Shown one piece after another: positions 1-8,464 of a stretch of 64,000 bases of DNA. Location of the stretch: the NCBI RefSeq assembly GCF_018982965.1, contig NZ_JACBYP010000010.1, positions 54,160-118,159 of the forward strand. Reading direction: 5' to 3'. This DNA comes from Streptomyces mayonensis (GTDB lineage Bacteria; Actinomycetota; Actinomycetes; Streptomycetales; Streptomycetaceae). Under the pieces are notes generated by a model. That model saw only the letters and a program-made list of their open reading frames with translations. It searched no databases and was not told the origin of the DNA. Every line of letters begins with the position of its first letter. The stretch's first letter is position 1. A program made the translations under genes and the position numbers.

Positions 1-1
1 G

Positions 2-265
2 CGCTTCTACAAGGGACGCCCGTTCGTCCGGGTGCGGCGGCACAGCGAGACGTTGATCCCGGTGCCGGACCCGCAGGTGGTGCTCGGCTCCAACTACGCC
101 GACGTGACGGTCCTGCTGGACGAGGACGGCGGACGGATCGTCGTGCTCGCCGCGCTCGACAACCTGGTCAAGGGAGCGGCGGGACAGGCCGTGCAGGCGA
201 CGAACCTGCGGTTCGGGCTGCCGGAGGAGACGGGGCTGACGCAGCAGCCGGTGATGCCGGCATGA
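2..265 (+). CDS. ArgC/LysY-type acyl-phosphate reductase, C-terminal part (5' end outside window)
   Basis: The 87 residues visible match the C-terminus of the N-acetyl-gamma-glutamyl-phosphate reductase family: an FYxGxPFVRV block near residue 3 and the typical end DNLVKGAAGQAVQ...NLRFGLPEE. Family members reduce an acyl phosphate to a semialdehyde with NADPH. The catalytic Cys region lies upstream of the window. The stop overlaps the next start as ATGA, so it is co-translated with the LysZ-like kinase, its natural upstream partner. Because that kinase is LysZ-like and the neighbours are not arginine genes, I infer a carrier-protein-bound substrate (LysY role) rather than arginine biosynthesis. 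The family call is firm; the substrate is inference. Confidence 0.85.
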   Translation, partial: RFYKGRPFVRVRRHSETLIPVPDPQVVLGSNYADVTVLLDEDGGRIVVLAALDNLVKGAAGQAVQATNLRFGLPEETGLTQQPVMPA

Positions 266-1098
266 GCGCAACGCCTGCCGTTCCTACGGTGGTCAAACTC
301 GGCGGCAGCTGCCTGGATGGTCTCGGCGGCACCTGGTGGGACGACCTGGCCCGGCACGGCCGGGAGCGGCCGCTGGTCCTCGTGCACGGCTGGTCCAAGC
401 CGCTGAAGAAGCTCGACCCGCGCCACAGCGCACCGTCCGCGATCCTGCGTGACCGGTACGGAAACCAGAGCCGGTGGACCACACCCGAGGTCATCGACGA
501 CATCAAGACGGTCAGTGCCGTCCTGGCCGAGGACGTCCTCGCGCGGCTGGAGGGCCGCGGCATCACCGCCGAGCGGCTGCTCGGCAGCGACGGACTGGTC
601 AGCGCGGGTGACGGCGAGCGCTGGTGGTGGCGGGAGAAGCAGCTCGTCGAGCTGGAGAACCTCGTCGGCCCGATCACCGGCGTCGATCCGGCCCCGCTCA
701 AGAACCTCCAGCGGGGCCACGCCTACCTGGTCACTCCGCTCGCCCGGAACGCGGCCGGCCAGGAGGTCAACACCGACGCCGACCGGGCCGCCGCCGCGAT
801 CGCCGGCGCCACCGGCGCGTCCGACCTGGTCCTGGTCACCGACGTCGGCCACCTGCTCATCGACGGCCGGCCGGTCCGCCGGATCAGCGCCGAGGACGCC
901 GCCGCCTTCCGCGACAAGGGCGCGAAGGGCGGGATGCGCAAGAAGCTGCGCGCGGCCGGCGAGGCGCTGGAGCGCGGTGTGGACCGGGTCGTCATCGGCA
1001 GCGCCGCCGTCACGGAGCTGCTGGACGGCACCACCGGCACGGTCATCACCCGATCCCGGGGCCGGTTCCGGGACCGAGCGGAAGGCGGAGAGGCATGA
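262..1098 (+). CDS. LysZ-like amino acid kinase (carrier-bound substrate kinase)
   Basis: This 278-residue protein belongs to the amino acid kinase fold that contains ArgB and LysZ and phosphorylates a side-chain carboxylate with ATP. It shows the N-terminal VVKLGGS loop (Lys12), a VNTDAD-type substrate/ATP block near residues 170-175, LVLVTDVGHLL, and the GGMRKK motif near residue 217. The NQSRWTTPE segment resembles the LysZ pattern QVSRLTD more than ArgB. The second glycine loop is odd: after VHG it reads WSKPLKK instead of the usual glycine run. The start overlaps the preceding stop and its own stop overlaps the next start, so it sits inside a tightly coupled operon. A LysW-type carrier substrate is inferred; ArgB duty is the less likely alternative. 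Confidence 0.82.
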   Translation: MSATPAVPTVVKLGGSCLDGLGGTWWDDLARHGRERPLVLVHGWSKPLKKLDPRHSAPSAILRDRYGNQSRWTTPEVIDDIKTVSAVLAEDVLARLEGRGITAERLLGSDGLVSAGDGERWWWREKQLVELENLVGPITGVDPAPLKNLQRGHAYLVTPLARNAAGQEVNTDADRAAAAIAGATGASDLVLVTDVGHLLIDGRPVRRISAEDAAAFRDKGAKGGMRKKLRAAGEALERGVDRVVIGSAAVTELLDGTTGTVITRSRGRFRDRAEGGEA

Positions 1099-1658
1099 CG
1101 CGGTCCCGTGTGCTGGTCGTCAACAACGGCACGCTCTCGCTGAAACAACTCCGTTCACGCTTCGAGGAGTTGGGGTCCGATACCGAGGCGGTCGACGCCT
1201 CTTCCGTGCCAGCCCGCGTGGACGGCCGCTACCAGGCCATCGTGCTGAGCGGCACCAAGGTACGCGCGTACGACAGCACGTTCTACAAACCCCTGATCGA
1301 CCTGGTGACGACAGCGCACGTGCCGGTTTTCGGCATCTGCGGCGGCATGCAGATCCTCGCCGTCGCGGCCGGCGGAGAACTCGCCGAGGGCCCGCAGCGG
1401 GTCGGCGGTTACGAGGCACAGGTCGACACCGAGGAACCGCTCTTCACCTATGTGAAGCCCACGGTCACCGTCTTCCACCGGCACACGCTCTACCTCCAGG
1501 CTGCCCCTGCGGGCTACCGCTCGATCGGCCGCTCCCAGCACGCGCCCGTGGAGTTCCTGCGCTCGGACGACGGCCGGATCCACGGCGCACAGGCCCACCT
1601 GGAGTTTCGCAAGGACGGCCTGGAGATCCTGCGCGGCTTCGCGCAGCTCTATCAGTGA
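1095..1658 (+). CDS. Class I glutamine amidotransferase-fold protein (possible gamma-glutamyl hydrolase)
   Basis: The start is the ATG at 1095, which overlaps the kinase stop and follows a GGCGGAGAGG ribosome-binding stretch. The 187 residues form a GATase1 domain: the nucleophile elbow GICGGMQ places Cys82, and AQAHLEF supplies His168 and Glu170, so the triad is complete. No synthetase domain is fused. Stand-alone proteins of this fold are GuaA/HisH-like glutaminase subunits or peptidase C26 gamma-glutamyl hydrolases. In a LysW-type pathway the substrate is held through the gamma-carboxyl of the carrier's terminal Glu, so a gamma-glutamyl-cleaving role would fit, but that is inference. The alternative is an amide-nitrogen donor working with the AMP ligase downstream. 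Confidence 0.8.
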   Translation: MTRSRVLVVNNGTLSLKQLRSRFEELGSDTEAVDASSVPARVDGRYQAIVLSGTKVRAYDSTFYKPLIDLVTTAHVPVFGICGGMQILAVAAGGELAEGPQRVGGYEAQVDTEEPLFTYVKPTVTVFHRHTLYLQAAPAGYRSIGRSQHAPVEFLRSDDGRIHGAQAHLEFRKDGLEILRGFAQLYQ

Positions 1659-1714
1659 CCGCGGCCGTCACCGGGCCCGCAACCGACCCCTCCGTACAGA
1701 ACGAGGACCTCACC

Positions 1715-2854
1715 ATGAGCGCAGCAATACCGGAAGAACCGCAGGACCCCGCCCTCACCGTCCACCTCAACGGCAGCGGCGGCGCCATTGAGGGCTGGGT
1801 GGTCATCGACACGCTCGTCGACGGCCTGGCGATGGGCGGCACCCGGATGACCACCGGTGTGAACGAGGAGGAGGTCGCGGGCCTGGCCAGGGACATGACC
1901 GAGAAGTTCACGCTGGCCGGCCTCCGCATCGGCGGTGCCAAGGCCGGGATCGCGGCCGACGCTACGAACTCCGTGGGCGCGGCACGCGAGGAGACCTTCC
2001 GCACCTTCGGCCGCACGGTGAAGCCGCTCCTGCACGGCGGCATCCACCTGGGCATCGACATGGGCGTCACGCCTGCCGACCGGGCCGTCTTCTTCGAGGC
2101 GGCGAAGTACGACCCGCGCTACCGGCTCGGCGCTCCCGACATGCCGATCGACTGGCGTACGTACTACGAGCCCCTGATCGACGCCACCGGCCACGGTGTC
2201 GGCGTCGCGGCGGTCACCGCTCTGGAGTCGAGCGGCCGCACCGGGCCGGCCCGGGTCGTGGTGCAGGGGTTCGGCGCGGTGGGCCGCGCCGTGGCGCGGT
2301 TCCTGGAGGACCGCGGGCACATCGTCGTCGGTATCGCGGACATTCAGGGCACGATCAGCGCGGACCGGCTTCCGGTGGCCGAACTCGTGGCGGTCACCGA
2401 CCAGTTCGGCGCGATCGACCGGACCCGGCTGCCGCAGGAGGTGAAGCTCTCCGCCGAACCGGACGCCTGGCTGGACGTGGACGCGGACATCCTGATCCTG
2501 GCCGCGCAGAAGTACGCGATCAACGCCGAGAACGCCCACCGCCTGCGGACCGGCCTGGTGGTGGAGGGCGCCAACCTCGCCTCCAGCGCTGCCGCCAAGG
2601 AGAAGGTGGCCGCCTCCGGGGCCGGTCTGGTGCCGGGTGTGATCGCCAACATCGGCGGCGCCGCGTCCGCCGCGCTGGCCGTGACCCGGGTCGTCCCGTT
2701 CGGCCTGGAGGCACAGGCGCGTAAGGCCTGGGTCTTCGACTGGGTCGGCGACCGGGTCCGGCAGAACACCCGTGACCTGCTGGAGATCGCGGCCTCGCGC
2801 GCGGGCGACCCGCTGCCGGAACTGCTCGCGGTCCGCCGCAAGGAGCGCGGATGA
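1715..2854 (+). CDS. Glu/Leu/Phe/Val dehydrogenase family protein
   Basis: The 379 residues match the ELFV amino acid dehydrogenase family, which interconverts an amino acid and its 2-oxo acid with NAD(P). Residues 61-80 carry MTEKFTLAGLRIGGAKAGI with both conserved lysines (Lys64, Lys76), and the Rossmann motif QGFGAVGRAVA begins at about residue 184. The ending VEGANLASS...VIANIGGAASA is typical of the family. The ATG at 1715 has a GAGGA element seven bases upstream and lies 56 bases after the amidotransferase stop, the first real gap in the operon. The next gene starts by ATGA overlap. The substrate cannot be read from sequence. Leucine or valine degradation is possible, but the setting argues for a dedicated biosynthetic step. 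Confidence 0.85.
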   Translation: MSAAIPEEPQDPALTVHLNGSGGAIEGWVVIDTLVDGLAMGGTRMTTGVNEEEVAGLARDMTEKFTLAGLRIGGAKAGIAADATNSVGAAREETFRTFGRTVKPLLHGGIHLGIDMGVTPADRAVFFEAAKYDPRYRLGAPDMPIDWRTYYEPLIDATGHGVGVAAVTALESSGRTGPARVVVQGFGAVGRAVARFLEDRGHIVVGIADIQGTISADRLPVAELVAVTDQFGAIDRTRLPQEVKLSAEPDAWLDVDADILILAAQKYAINAENAHRLRTGLVVEGANLASSAAAKEKVAASGAGLVPGVIANIGGAASAALAVTRVVPFGLEAQARKAWVFDWVGDRVRQNTRDLLEIAASRAGDPLPELLAVRRKERG

Positions 2855-4566
2855 GCACGGCGGCGAAGGAGCGGCCCGCCCCGGTGCGGGCGGCTGTCAC
2901 GAAGGAGCGCGCCGCCGAGTACCGCCGCCGTGGCTGGTGGCGGCCGGAGACCTTCCTCGACGATCTGCACCGCCAGGCGCGCGAGCGACCGCACCGGCTC
3001 GCCATCGCGGGCCGACGCGTGACGGAGTCCCGTACGGATACGCTCACCTACGCCGAACTGGACTGTCTGACCGACCGGTTCGCGCTGTCCCTCCTCGAAC
3101 TGGGTGTTGAGCGAGGCGACTTCGTCGCCGTACAGCTGCCCAACCGGTGGGAGATGGTGCCGCTGATCTTCGCCTCCATCCGGGTCGGTGCGGTCATCAT
3201 CCCGATCTCGCCCATCTGCACCGAGATCGAGCTGCGCCACCGCCTCTCCCTCACTCAGGCCCAAGTGTGCATCACGCTCCCGGAGTGGTCGGGCACCCCG
3301 CTGGCGGAGATCGCCACCGGTCTGCTGGATGACCTTCCGTCGCTGAAACATGTGCTGGTGGTGGACGGGCCACTGCTGCCCGAGGGTGCGCGTCCGTTCC
3401 ACGAGCATTTCGTGGCGGAGGCGCGGGAGGAGCGGGAAGGCGCCGCAGCCCGGCTGGACGGACTGGCGCTCGGCGCGGACGACCCGTTCGTGGTGCTGTT
3501 CACCTCCGGCACGACCGGCCTGTCCAAAGGCGTGCTGCACAGCCAGAACACGGTCCACTCGGCGGTACGCGGATATGTCGACGCCTTCGGAGCGAGTGAG
3601 GGCGGTGATCGGGAGTGGGTGGCCGCGGTCTCCACGCCGCTGGTGCACTACTCGGGCTTCGCGCAGGGCGTGCTGGCCGGCGTCCTGCTGGGCGGGACCG
3701 TCGCCTTTCAGGACGTACGCCGCAACGAGGCGCTGCTCGACCTGGTCGAGCGGTACGGCGCGACCCTGCTCTACGGGCCTCCCGCCACGCTCGCCGATGT
3801 GGCCGCGTCGCAACGCGCCGAACGGCGGGACACCGGCACCCTGCGCCATGTCGTGATCGGCTCGGCGCCGGTGCTGAAGGAGCTGGCCGACGAGGTCCAC
3901 GAGACCCTCGGCGCCCGCGCTCACTCGCTCTGGGGCATGTCGGAGAACGGGCCCGTGACCACCACCCGGCCCGAGGACCCGGACGGCTGGTCGGCGCGGA
4001 GCAACGGCCGCGTGATCGACGCCATGGAGACCCGGATCGAGGTGTCGGAGGCGTACGGGACGCCGTTGGCCGAGGGTTCTGTCGGCCGGCTCAAGGTGCG
4101 CGGCGCCTCGCTCGCGCTCGGGTACCACCAGCGGCCCGAGGCGTTCGCGGCCGAGCTGGACGAGGACGGCTGGTTCGATACCGGCGACCTGGCCCGGGAC
4201 GACGGCCGGGGCGGCATCCGGATCATCGGCCGGGCGCGGGACGCGATCCTGCGGGACGGACGCGTGGCGCCGATGACAGAGCTGGAGGCGGTGATCGGCA
4301 GCCATCCGAGAGCGGAGGAGGCCGCACTGGTGGGCCTGGAGCCCGCGGACGGAGTGCCGGGCGGTCTGATCGTCGCCGTGGTGGTCCCGCGCGGCGGCCG
4401 GGGACCGACGCTGGAGGAGGTCCGGGCCCGGGTCACGGCGGCGGGCCATGAGGCCCGCTTCCTGCCGGACCGCCTGGAGCTCGTGCCCGCTCTTCCGAAG
4501 ACCCTCACCGGCAAGGTCCGGAAGGCGGAGCTACGGGAGCGGTACGCACCGGAGCCCTCCGCCTGA
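2851..4566 (+). CDS. AMP-forming acyl/aminoacyl ligase (ANL superfamily)
   Basis: A 571-residue adenylate-forming enzyme. The P-loop-like A3 motif TSGTTGLSKG is at residues 218-227, the aromatic A5-type motif is replaced by SLWGMSENGPVTT near 360, GWFDTGDLARDD is the A7 motif, and the catalytic lysine is in PKTLTGKVRK (Lys555). The hinge GRARDAILRDGRVAPMTELE is slightly unusual because Arg/Asp-Gly replaces the common KD..RGG..I. No carrier-protein domain is attached, so it either makes a CoA ester or loads an external acceptor. ATGA coupling to the dehydrogenase implies matched expression. The closest general type is acyl-CoA synthetase of the cyclohexanecarboxylate/fatty acid group. The actual acid is unknown. 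Confidence 0.85.
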   Translation: MSTAAKERPAPVRAAVTKERAAEYRRRGWWRPETFLDDLHRQARERPHRLAIAGRRVTESRTDTLTYAELDCLTDRFALSLLELGVERGDFVAVQLPNRWEMVPLIFASIRVGAVIIPISPICTEIELRHRLSLTQAQVCITLPEWSGTPLAEIATGLLDDLPSLKHVLVVDGPLLPEGARPFHEHFVAEAREEREGAAARLDGLALGADDPFVVLFTSGTTGLSKGVLHSQNTVHSAVRGYVDAFGASEGGDREWVAAVSTPLVHYSGFAQGVLAGVLLGGTVAFQDVRRNEALLDLVERYGATLLYGPPATLADVAASQRAERRDTGTLRHVVIGSAPVLKELADEVHETLGARAHSLWGMSENGPVTTTRPEDPDGWSARSNGRVIDAMETRIEVSEAYGTPLAEGSVGRLKVRGASLALGYHQRPEAFAAELDEDGWFDTGDLARDDGRGGIRIIGRARDAILRDGRVAPMTELEAVIGSHPRAEEAALVGLEPADGVPGGLIVAVVVPRGGRGPTLEEVRARVTAAGHEARFLPDRLELVPALPKTLTGKVRKAELRERYAPEPSA

Positions 4567-4606
4567 CCCCGTACCCGCACGCCCATCGCGCACTGGAGCT
4601 GCTGTC

Positions 4607-5914
4607 ATGGCCCAACCCACACCGGTCTCGCCCGTCTCCATGTCGGCGACCCTCGCCGCCGACGAGGCCCTGGCCCGCCGGCGCGCGGCCGGGGAGCGGG
4701 TCCTGTCGATGGCGAGCGGCGAGATCGGCCTGCCGGTGCTGCCCGCTCTCCGGGAACGGCTCGCGGCGGCGGCCGGCGAGAACGCGTACGGCTCCGTCGC
4801 CGGCGGCCCGGCCCTGCGGACCGCCGTCGCCGGGTACTGGGAGCGGCGCGGCCTGTCGGTCGACCCGGGCCTGGTCGTGGCAGGTCCGGGCAGCAAGGCG
4901 CTGCTCTTCGCGCTGCTCCTGGCGATCGGCGGAGACGTGATCGTGCCGGTCCCCAGCTGGGTGAGTTACGCGGCTCAGGCCCGGCTGGTCGGCGCTACGC
5001 CCCTTCCCGTACCGATTCTGCCAGGCCAGGGAGGAGTGCCGGATCCGGAGCGGCTGCGCGAGGCGGTCGCAGACGCGCGGGCGGCCGGCCGACACCCGCG
5101 TGCGGTGGTCGTGACCGTGCCGGACAACCCGACCGGGACGGTCGCATCGGTCTCCACCGTAGGGGAGTTGGCGGAAGCGGCCCGCGAACTCGACCTGGTC
5201 GTCGTCTCCGACGAGATCTACTGCGACCTGGTCCACGACAGCTCCGGACCGGCCGTCTCCCCGGCTCTGCACGCCCCTGAGCGGACCGTCGTGACGACCG
5301 GGCTCACCAAGAATCTGGCGCTCGGCGGCTGGCGTACCGGCGTGGCGCGGCTGCCCGACGGCGAGCTGGGCCGCGCGCTGCACACCCGGCTGGTGGCGAT
5401 CGCCAGCCAGATCTGGTCGAGCCCGCCGTCCCCCGTGCAGACGGCAGCCGCGTACGCGTTCGGCGAGCCGCCGGAGGTCGTCGAGCGGATCGCGGCGAGC
5501 CGGCGGTTGCACGCCAAGGTGGTGCGCGCGGTCGCTGCCCGTTTCACCGCCGTCGGCGCGGAGCTGTCGCCCGTCGTTGCGACCTGCTACCTCTACCCGG
5601 ACTTCGAACCGCTCCGGGACCACCTGGCGGCGGCGCACGGCGTGCACGACGGCGACGCTCTGGCCGCGCTGTTCTCCGAGCGGTACGGGGTCGGCGTCCT
5701 GCCCGCCACCGCGTTCGGCGAGCCCGCCCGCCCGCTGCGCATCCGCGCGGCGACCAGCCACTTCTACGGCGAGAGCGACGAACAACGCACAGCGGCGCTG
5801 GAGTCGGCCGACCCACTCGCCCTGCCGTGGATACGGGAGGCCGTGGACCGGGTCGGCGAGGTCCTGGCCGACCTCGTGGCCGCAACGGTCGCCGCTCCCA
5901 CCCCGCGCGCCTGA
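4607..5914 (+). CDS. Class I/II PLP-dependent aminotransferase
   Basis: The 435-residue protein has the aspartate-aminotransferase fold: GENAYGSVAGGPALR substrate loop, PDNPTGTV (Asn for PLP O3'), SDEIYCDL, and Schiff-base lysine Lys235 in TGLTKNLALGGWR; the C-terminal Arg is in RPLRIRAATS. I chose the ATG at 4607 because a GGAG lies ahead of it and similarity begins there, although the frame stays open upstream. It is not the class III type (LysJ/ArgD) normally used after LysY, so it probably acts elsewhere in the pathway, for example with the ELFV dehydrogenase. The gap to the ligase is 40 bases. The reaction is an inference from fold only. Confidence 0.88.
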   Translation: MAQPTPVSPVSMSATLAADEALARRRAAGERVLSMASGEIGLPVLPALRERLAAAAGENAYGSVAGGPALRTAVAGYWERRGLSVDPGLVVAGPGSKALLFALLLAIGGDVIVPVPSWVSYAAQARLVGATPLPVPILPGQGGVPDPERLREAVADARAAGRHPRAVVVTVPDNPTGTVASVSTVGELAEAARELDLVVVSDEIYCDLVHDSSGPAVSPALHAPERTVVTTGLTKNLALGGWRTGVARLPDGELGRALHTRLVAIASQIWSSPPSPVQTAAAYAFGEPPEVVERIAASRRLHAKVVRAVAARFTAVGAELSPVVATCYLYPDFEPLRDHLAAAHGVHDGDALAALFSERYGVGVLPATAFGEPARPLRIRAATSHFYGESDEQRTAALESADPLALPWIREAVDRVGEVLADLVAATVAAPTPRA

Positions 5915-5963
5915 TGTCACCCGACTCACCGATGTACCCACACACCTGCTGAAGGAGCCACCG

Positions 5964-6938
5964 ATGCCCCACTCCCATCTTCCCGTCCTCTTCGAGGTCC
6001 TCCACCACGGCGAACGCCATGTCGGCTTCGGCCGTCCCGAGGACGGTGCCGAGCTGACCCTGTACCGGGTGGAGGACGGCCGGGTCGCCGCCGCCTTCAT
6101 CGCCACCGACGGCTCGGAGGAGGCGTTGCGTGCCGCGCTCACCGAGGGCGCGGAGACGGTCACCGTGATGGCCGGTGGCCCTGGCCTGCGCCTGCTGCCG
6201 CCGCTGCTGCCGCAGGCCACCGGCAACGCGCTGCTGAGCGGTTTCATGGGCACGCACAGGAAGAAGTGGGGCGGCGAAACGGCACCGGACGACGGCGAGT
6301 TCACGCCGCCGAAGTGGTTCTTCAAGGGATTCGGCGACTGGGCGCGGATGCCCGGAGAGGACCTGAACGTGCCTGCGCGGCCCGTCGGCCTCATCGAGGA
6401 GCCCGAGGTCGCGCTCGTCTACGTGAACGACGCCGACGGCACCCCGCACTACGCCGGCTACACCTTCGGCAACGACTTGTGCGACATCGGTCTGCACCGC
6501 CAGGACCCGGGCTACAACCCGTACTGCAAGCTGTGCGACACGGCCCTCACTCCGTGGCTCTTCCTCGGCCCGCCGCCGCGCACGGTGTCCGGCCGGGTCA
6601 CCATCGTCCGGGACGGCGCGACGGCCTGGGAGGGCCCGTTCGACTGCGGCGAAGACGCGCTCTACTACCGGATCCAGGACATGGCGGACCATCTGTTCAC
6701 CTTCCCGGCGGTACGGCGGCCCGGGCTGGTCAACTACGTCCTGCTGGGCGCCGACGAGGCGAGCTTCCACGACGGGTTCCGGATCGCCGACGGCGACCGG
6801 ATCGCCATCGACGTGAAGAGTCACGGGGTCGCATTCGAGAACCGGGTGCGGTACGTCTCGCCGGTCCCGTCCACCACCCCGGCGGCCGCACCGGCACCGG
6901 AGGCTGCCGAAGTCTCCGCGCCTGTCGCGACGGCATGA
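5964..6938 (+). CDS. Fumarylacetoacetate hydrolase-fold protein (GguC/AraD1-like)
   Basis: The 324 residues align with the FAH superfamily, most closely the GguC/AraD1 branch: EEPEVALV supplies the metal-type glutamates, followed by HYAGYTFGNDLCD, a LFLGP block and the C-terminal NYVLLGADEASFHDGF...GDRIAID. The segment after GNDLCDIG is divergent: the ENPLYLPQAK pattern seen in AraD1 relatives becomes YNPYCKLCDTALTPW with two cysteines. Members are metal-dependent hydrolases, decarboxylases or dehydratases. The ATG at 5964 follows GAAGGAG by seven bases. The Ala/Pro-rich last 25 residues look like a linker without fold. It lies 49 bases after the aminotransferase. Its role in the pathway is unknown. 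Confidence 0.75.
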   Translation: MPHSHLPVLFEVLHHGERHVGFGRPEDGAELTLYRVEDGRVAAAFIATDGSEEALRAALTEGAETVTVMAGGPGLRLLPPLLPQATGNALLSGFMGTHRKKWGGETAPDDGEFTPPKWFFKGFGDWARMPGEDLNVPARPVGLIEEPEVALVYVNDADGTPHYAGYTFGNDLCDIGLHRQDPGYNPYCKLCDTALTPWLFLGPPPRTVSGRVTIVRDGATAWEGPFDCGEDALYYRIQDMADHLFTFPAVRRPGLVNYVLLGADEASFHDGFRIADGDRIAIDVKSHGVAFENRVRYVSPVPSTTPAAAPAPEAAEVSAPVATA

Positions 6939-7057
6939 ACAGCTCGTGAAGCAGGGCCGGTCGACCTGTGCAGACGGCACAGGTCGCAGGCACGCTCGGA
7001 GAGTCGGCAACCCAACCGGCCTCACCGCCACCGGACTTCGCAGGAGGAGACCGCGCC

Positions 7058-8464
7058 GTGCCCACCCCCGTCAAGAAACAGGTGCATCTCGCAGCGCAGC
7101 TGCCCGGCATCCACAATGTGACCGTCTGGTCGGACCCTCGCTCCGAGAGCCAGATATCCATCGACTCCTTCATCCGGCTCGCGCAGACCGTCGAACGCGG
7201 CAAGTTCGACTTCTTCTTCCTCGCCGAAGGGCTGCGGCTGCGCGAGCACAAGGGGCAGGTCTACGACCTGGACATCGCGGGCCGGCCGGAGAACCTGACG
7301 GTGCTCAGCGCCCTGGCCGCCGTCACCACGCACCTCGGCCTGGCCGCCACGGTGAACGCGACGTTCAACGAGCCGTACGAAGTGGCGCGCCGGTTCGCCA
7401 CCTTGGACCGGCTCAGCGGCGGGCGGGCCGCCTGGAACGTGGTGACCAGCTACGACGCGTTCACCGGCGAGAACTTCCGCCGAGGCGGCTTCCTCCCGGA
7501 GGCCGACCGCTACACGCGGGCCGCTGAATTCCTCCTCACAGCACGGGAGTTGTGGGACAGCTGGTCGGCCGGCGATCTGAGGGCCGACGCGCGGTCGGGC
7601 GAGTTCGTCGCCGCCGACGCCGGCCGCTTCGCCCATCGGGGCCGGCACTTCGACATCTCCGGCCGGTTCACCACTCCGCCGGGACCGCAGGGCCATCCGG
7701 TGATCATCCAGTCCGGCGAGTCCGACGCGGGCCGGGAGTTCGCCGCGTCCGACGCCGAGGTCATCTTCAGCAAGCACAACCGGGTCGACGTGGCCCGGGA
7801 GTTCTACCGGGACGTGAAGCGGCGCCTGGCGACGTACGGCCGGAGCCCCGACGATCTGCTGATCCTTCCCACCGCCAACGCGGTCGTCGCGGACACCGAC
7901 GAGGAGGCGGCGGCCTACGCGGAGGAGATCAGCCGCGAGCTGGTCAGCCCGCAGACCGCGATCGCCCACCTGGAGGCGGTCTGGGGACGCGACCTGTCCG
8001 CGTACGACCCGGACGGGCCACTGCCCGACATCGAACCCGAGGACGACGCCCACTTCCTGAAGGGCCACTCCGTCTTCCGCAAGGGCCGGGCGGAGACGGC
8101 CCGGCAGTGGCGCAAGCTCGCGGAGGAACGGAACCTCTCCATCCGGGAGCTGGTTATCGAGGTCGGCGGCCGCCAGACCTTCGTCGGCAGCCCGCAGACG
8201 GTCGCGGACGCCATCGACGACTACGTGCAGAGCGACGGCGCCGACGGCTTCGTGCTCGTCCCGCACCTCACACCGGGCGGCCTGGACGACTTCGTGGACC
8301 GGGTGGTGCCGATCCTCCAGGAGAGAGGCGTCCACCGTGACGACTACACCGGCACCACGCTCCGGGACCACCTGGGCCTGGCCACCGCCCCCCGCCCGAC
8401 CACCTGGGGCGGCCCCGGCCGGCCCCTGCGCACCGGGTCCGACGACAAGGAGACTTCCGCATGA
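7058..8464 (+). CDS. FMN-dependent monooxygenase, NtaA/SnaA/DszA family
   Basis: A luciferase-like (LLM) flavin monooxygenase of 468 residues. The N-terminal block KKQVHLAAQLPGIHNVTVWSD and the later GGRAAWNVVTSYDAFTGENF are hallmarks of the NtaA/SnaA/SoxA/DszA subfamily, which uses FMNH2 from a separate reductase. The GTG at 7058 is chosen because AGGAGG sits at 7042-7047; the frame is open further upstream but without a ribosome-binding site. No flavin reductase gene is visible in the window. Known relatives oxidise sulfones, amines such as nitrilotriacetate, and the proline ring of pristinamycin IIB. Here oxidation of a nitrogen or ring carbon of the operon's product is a guess. The stop overlaps the next start (ATGA). 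Confidence 0.88.
   Translation: MPTPVKKQVHLAAQLPGIHNVTVWSDPRSESQISIDSFIRLAQTVERGKFDFFFLAEGLRLREHKGQVYDLDIAGRPENLTVLSALAAVTTHLGLAATVNATFNEPYEVARRFATLDRLSGGRAAWNVVTSYDAFTGENFRRGGFLPEADRYTRAAEFLLTARELWDSWSAGDLRADARSGEFVAADAGRFAHRGRHFDISGRFTTPPGPQGHPVIIQSGESDAGREFAASDAEVIFSKHNRVDVAREFYRDVKRRLATYGRSPDDLLILPTANAVVADTDEEAAAYAEEISRELVSPQTAIAHLEAVWGRDLSAYDPDGPLPDIEPEDDAHFLKGHSVFRKGRAETARQWRKLAEERNLSIRELVIEVGGRQTFVGSPQTVADAIDDYVQSDGADGFVLVPHLTPGGLDDFVDRVVPILQERGVHRDDYTGTTLRDHLGLATAPRPTTWGGPGRPLRTGSDDKETSA

Noticed and set aside
262..1098. Reading the kinase and reductase as ordinary argB/argC
   Set aside because: The kinase motifs fit LysZ better, no other arginine gene follows, and the next seven genes form a different pathway. 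It remains a fallback if the upstream region shows argJ or argD.
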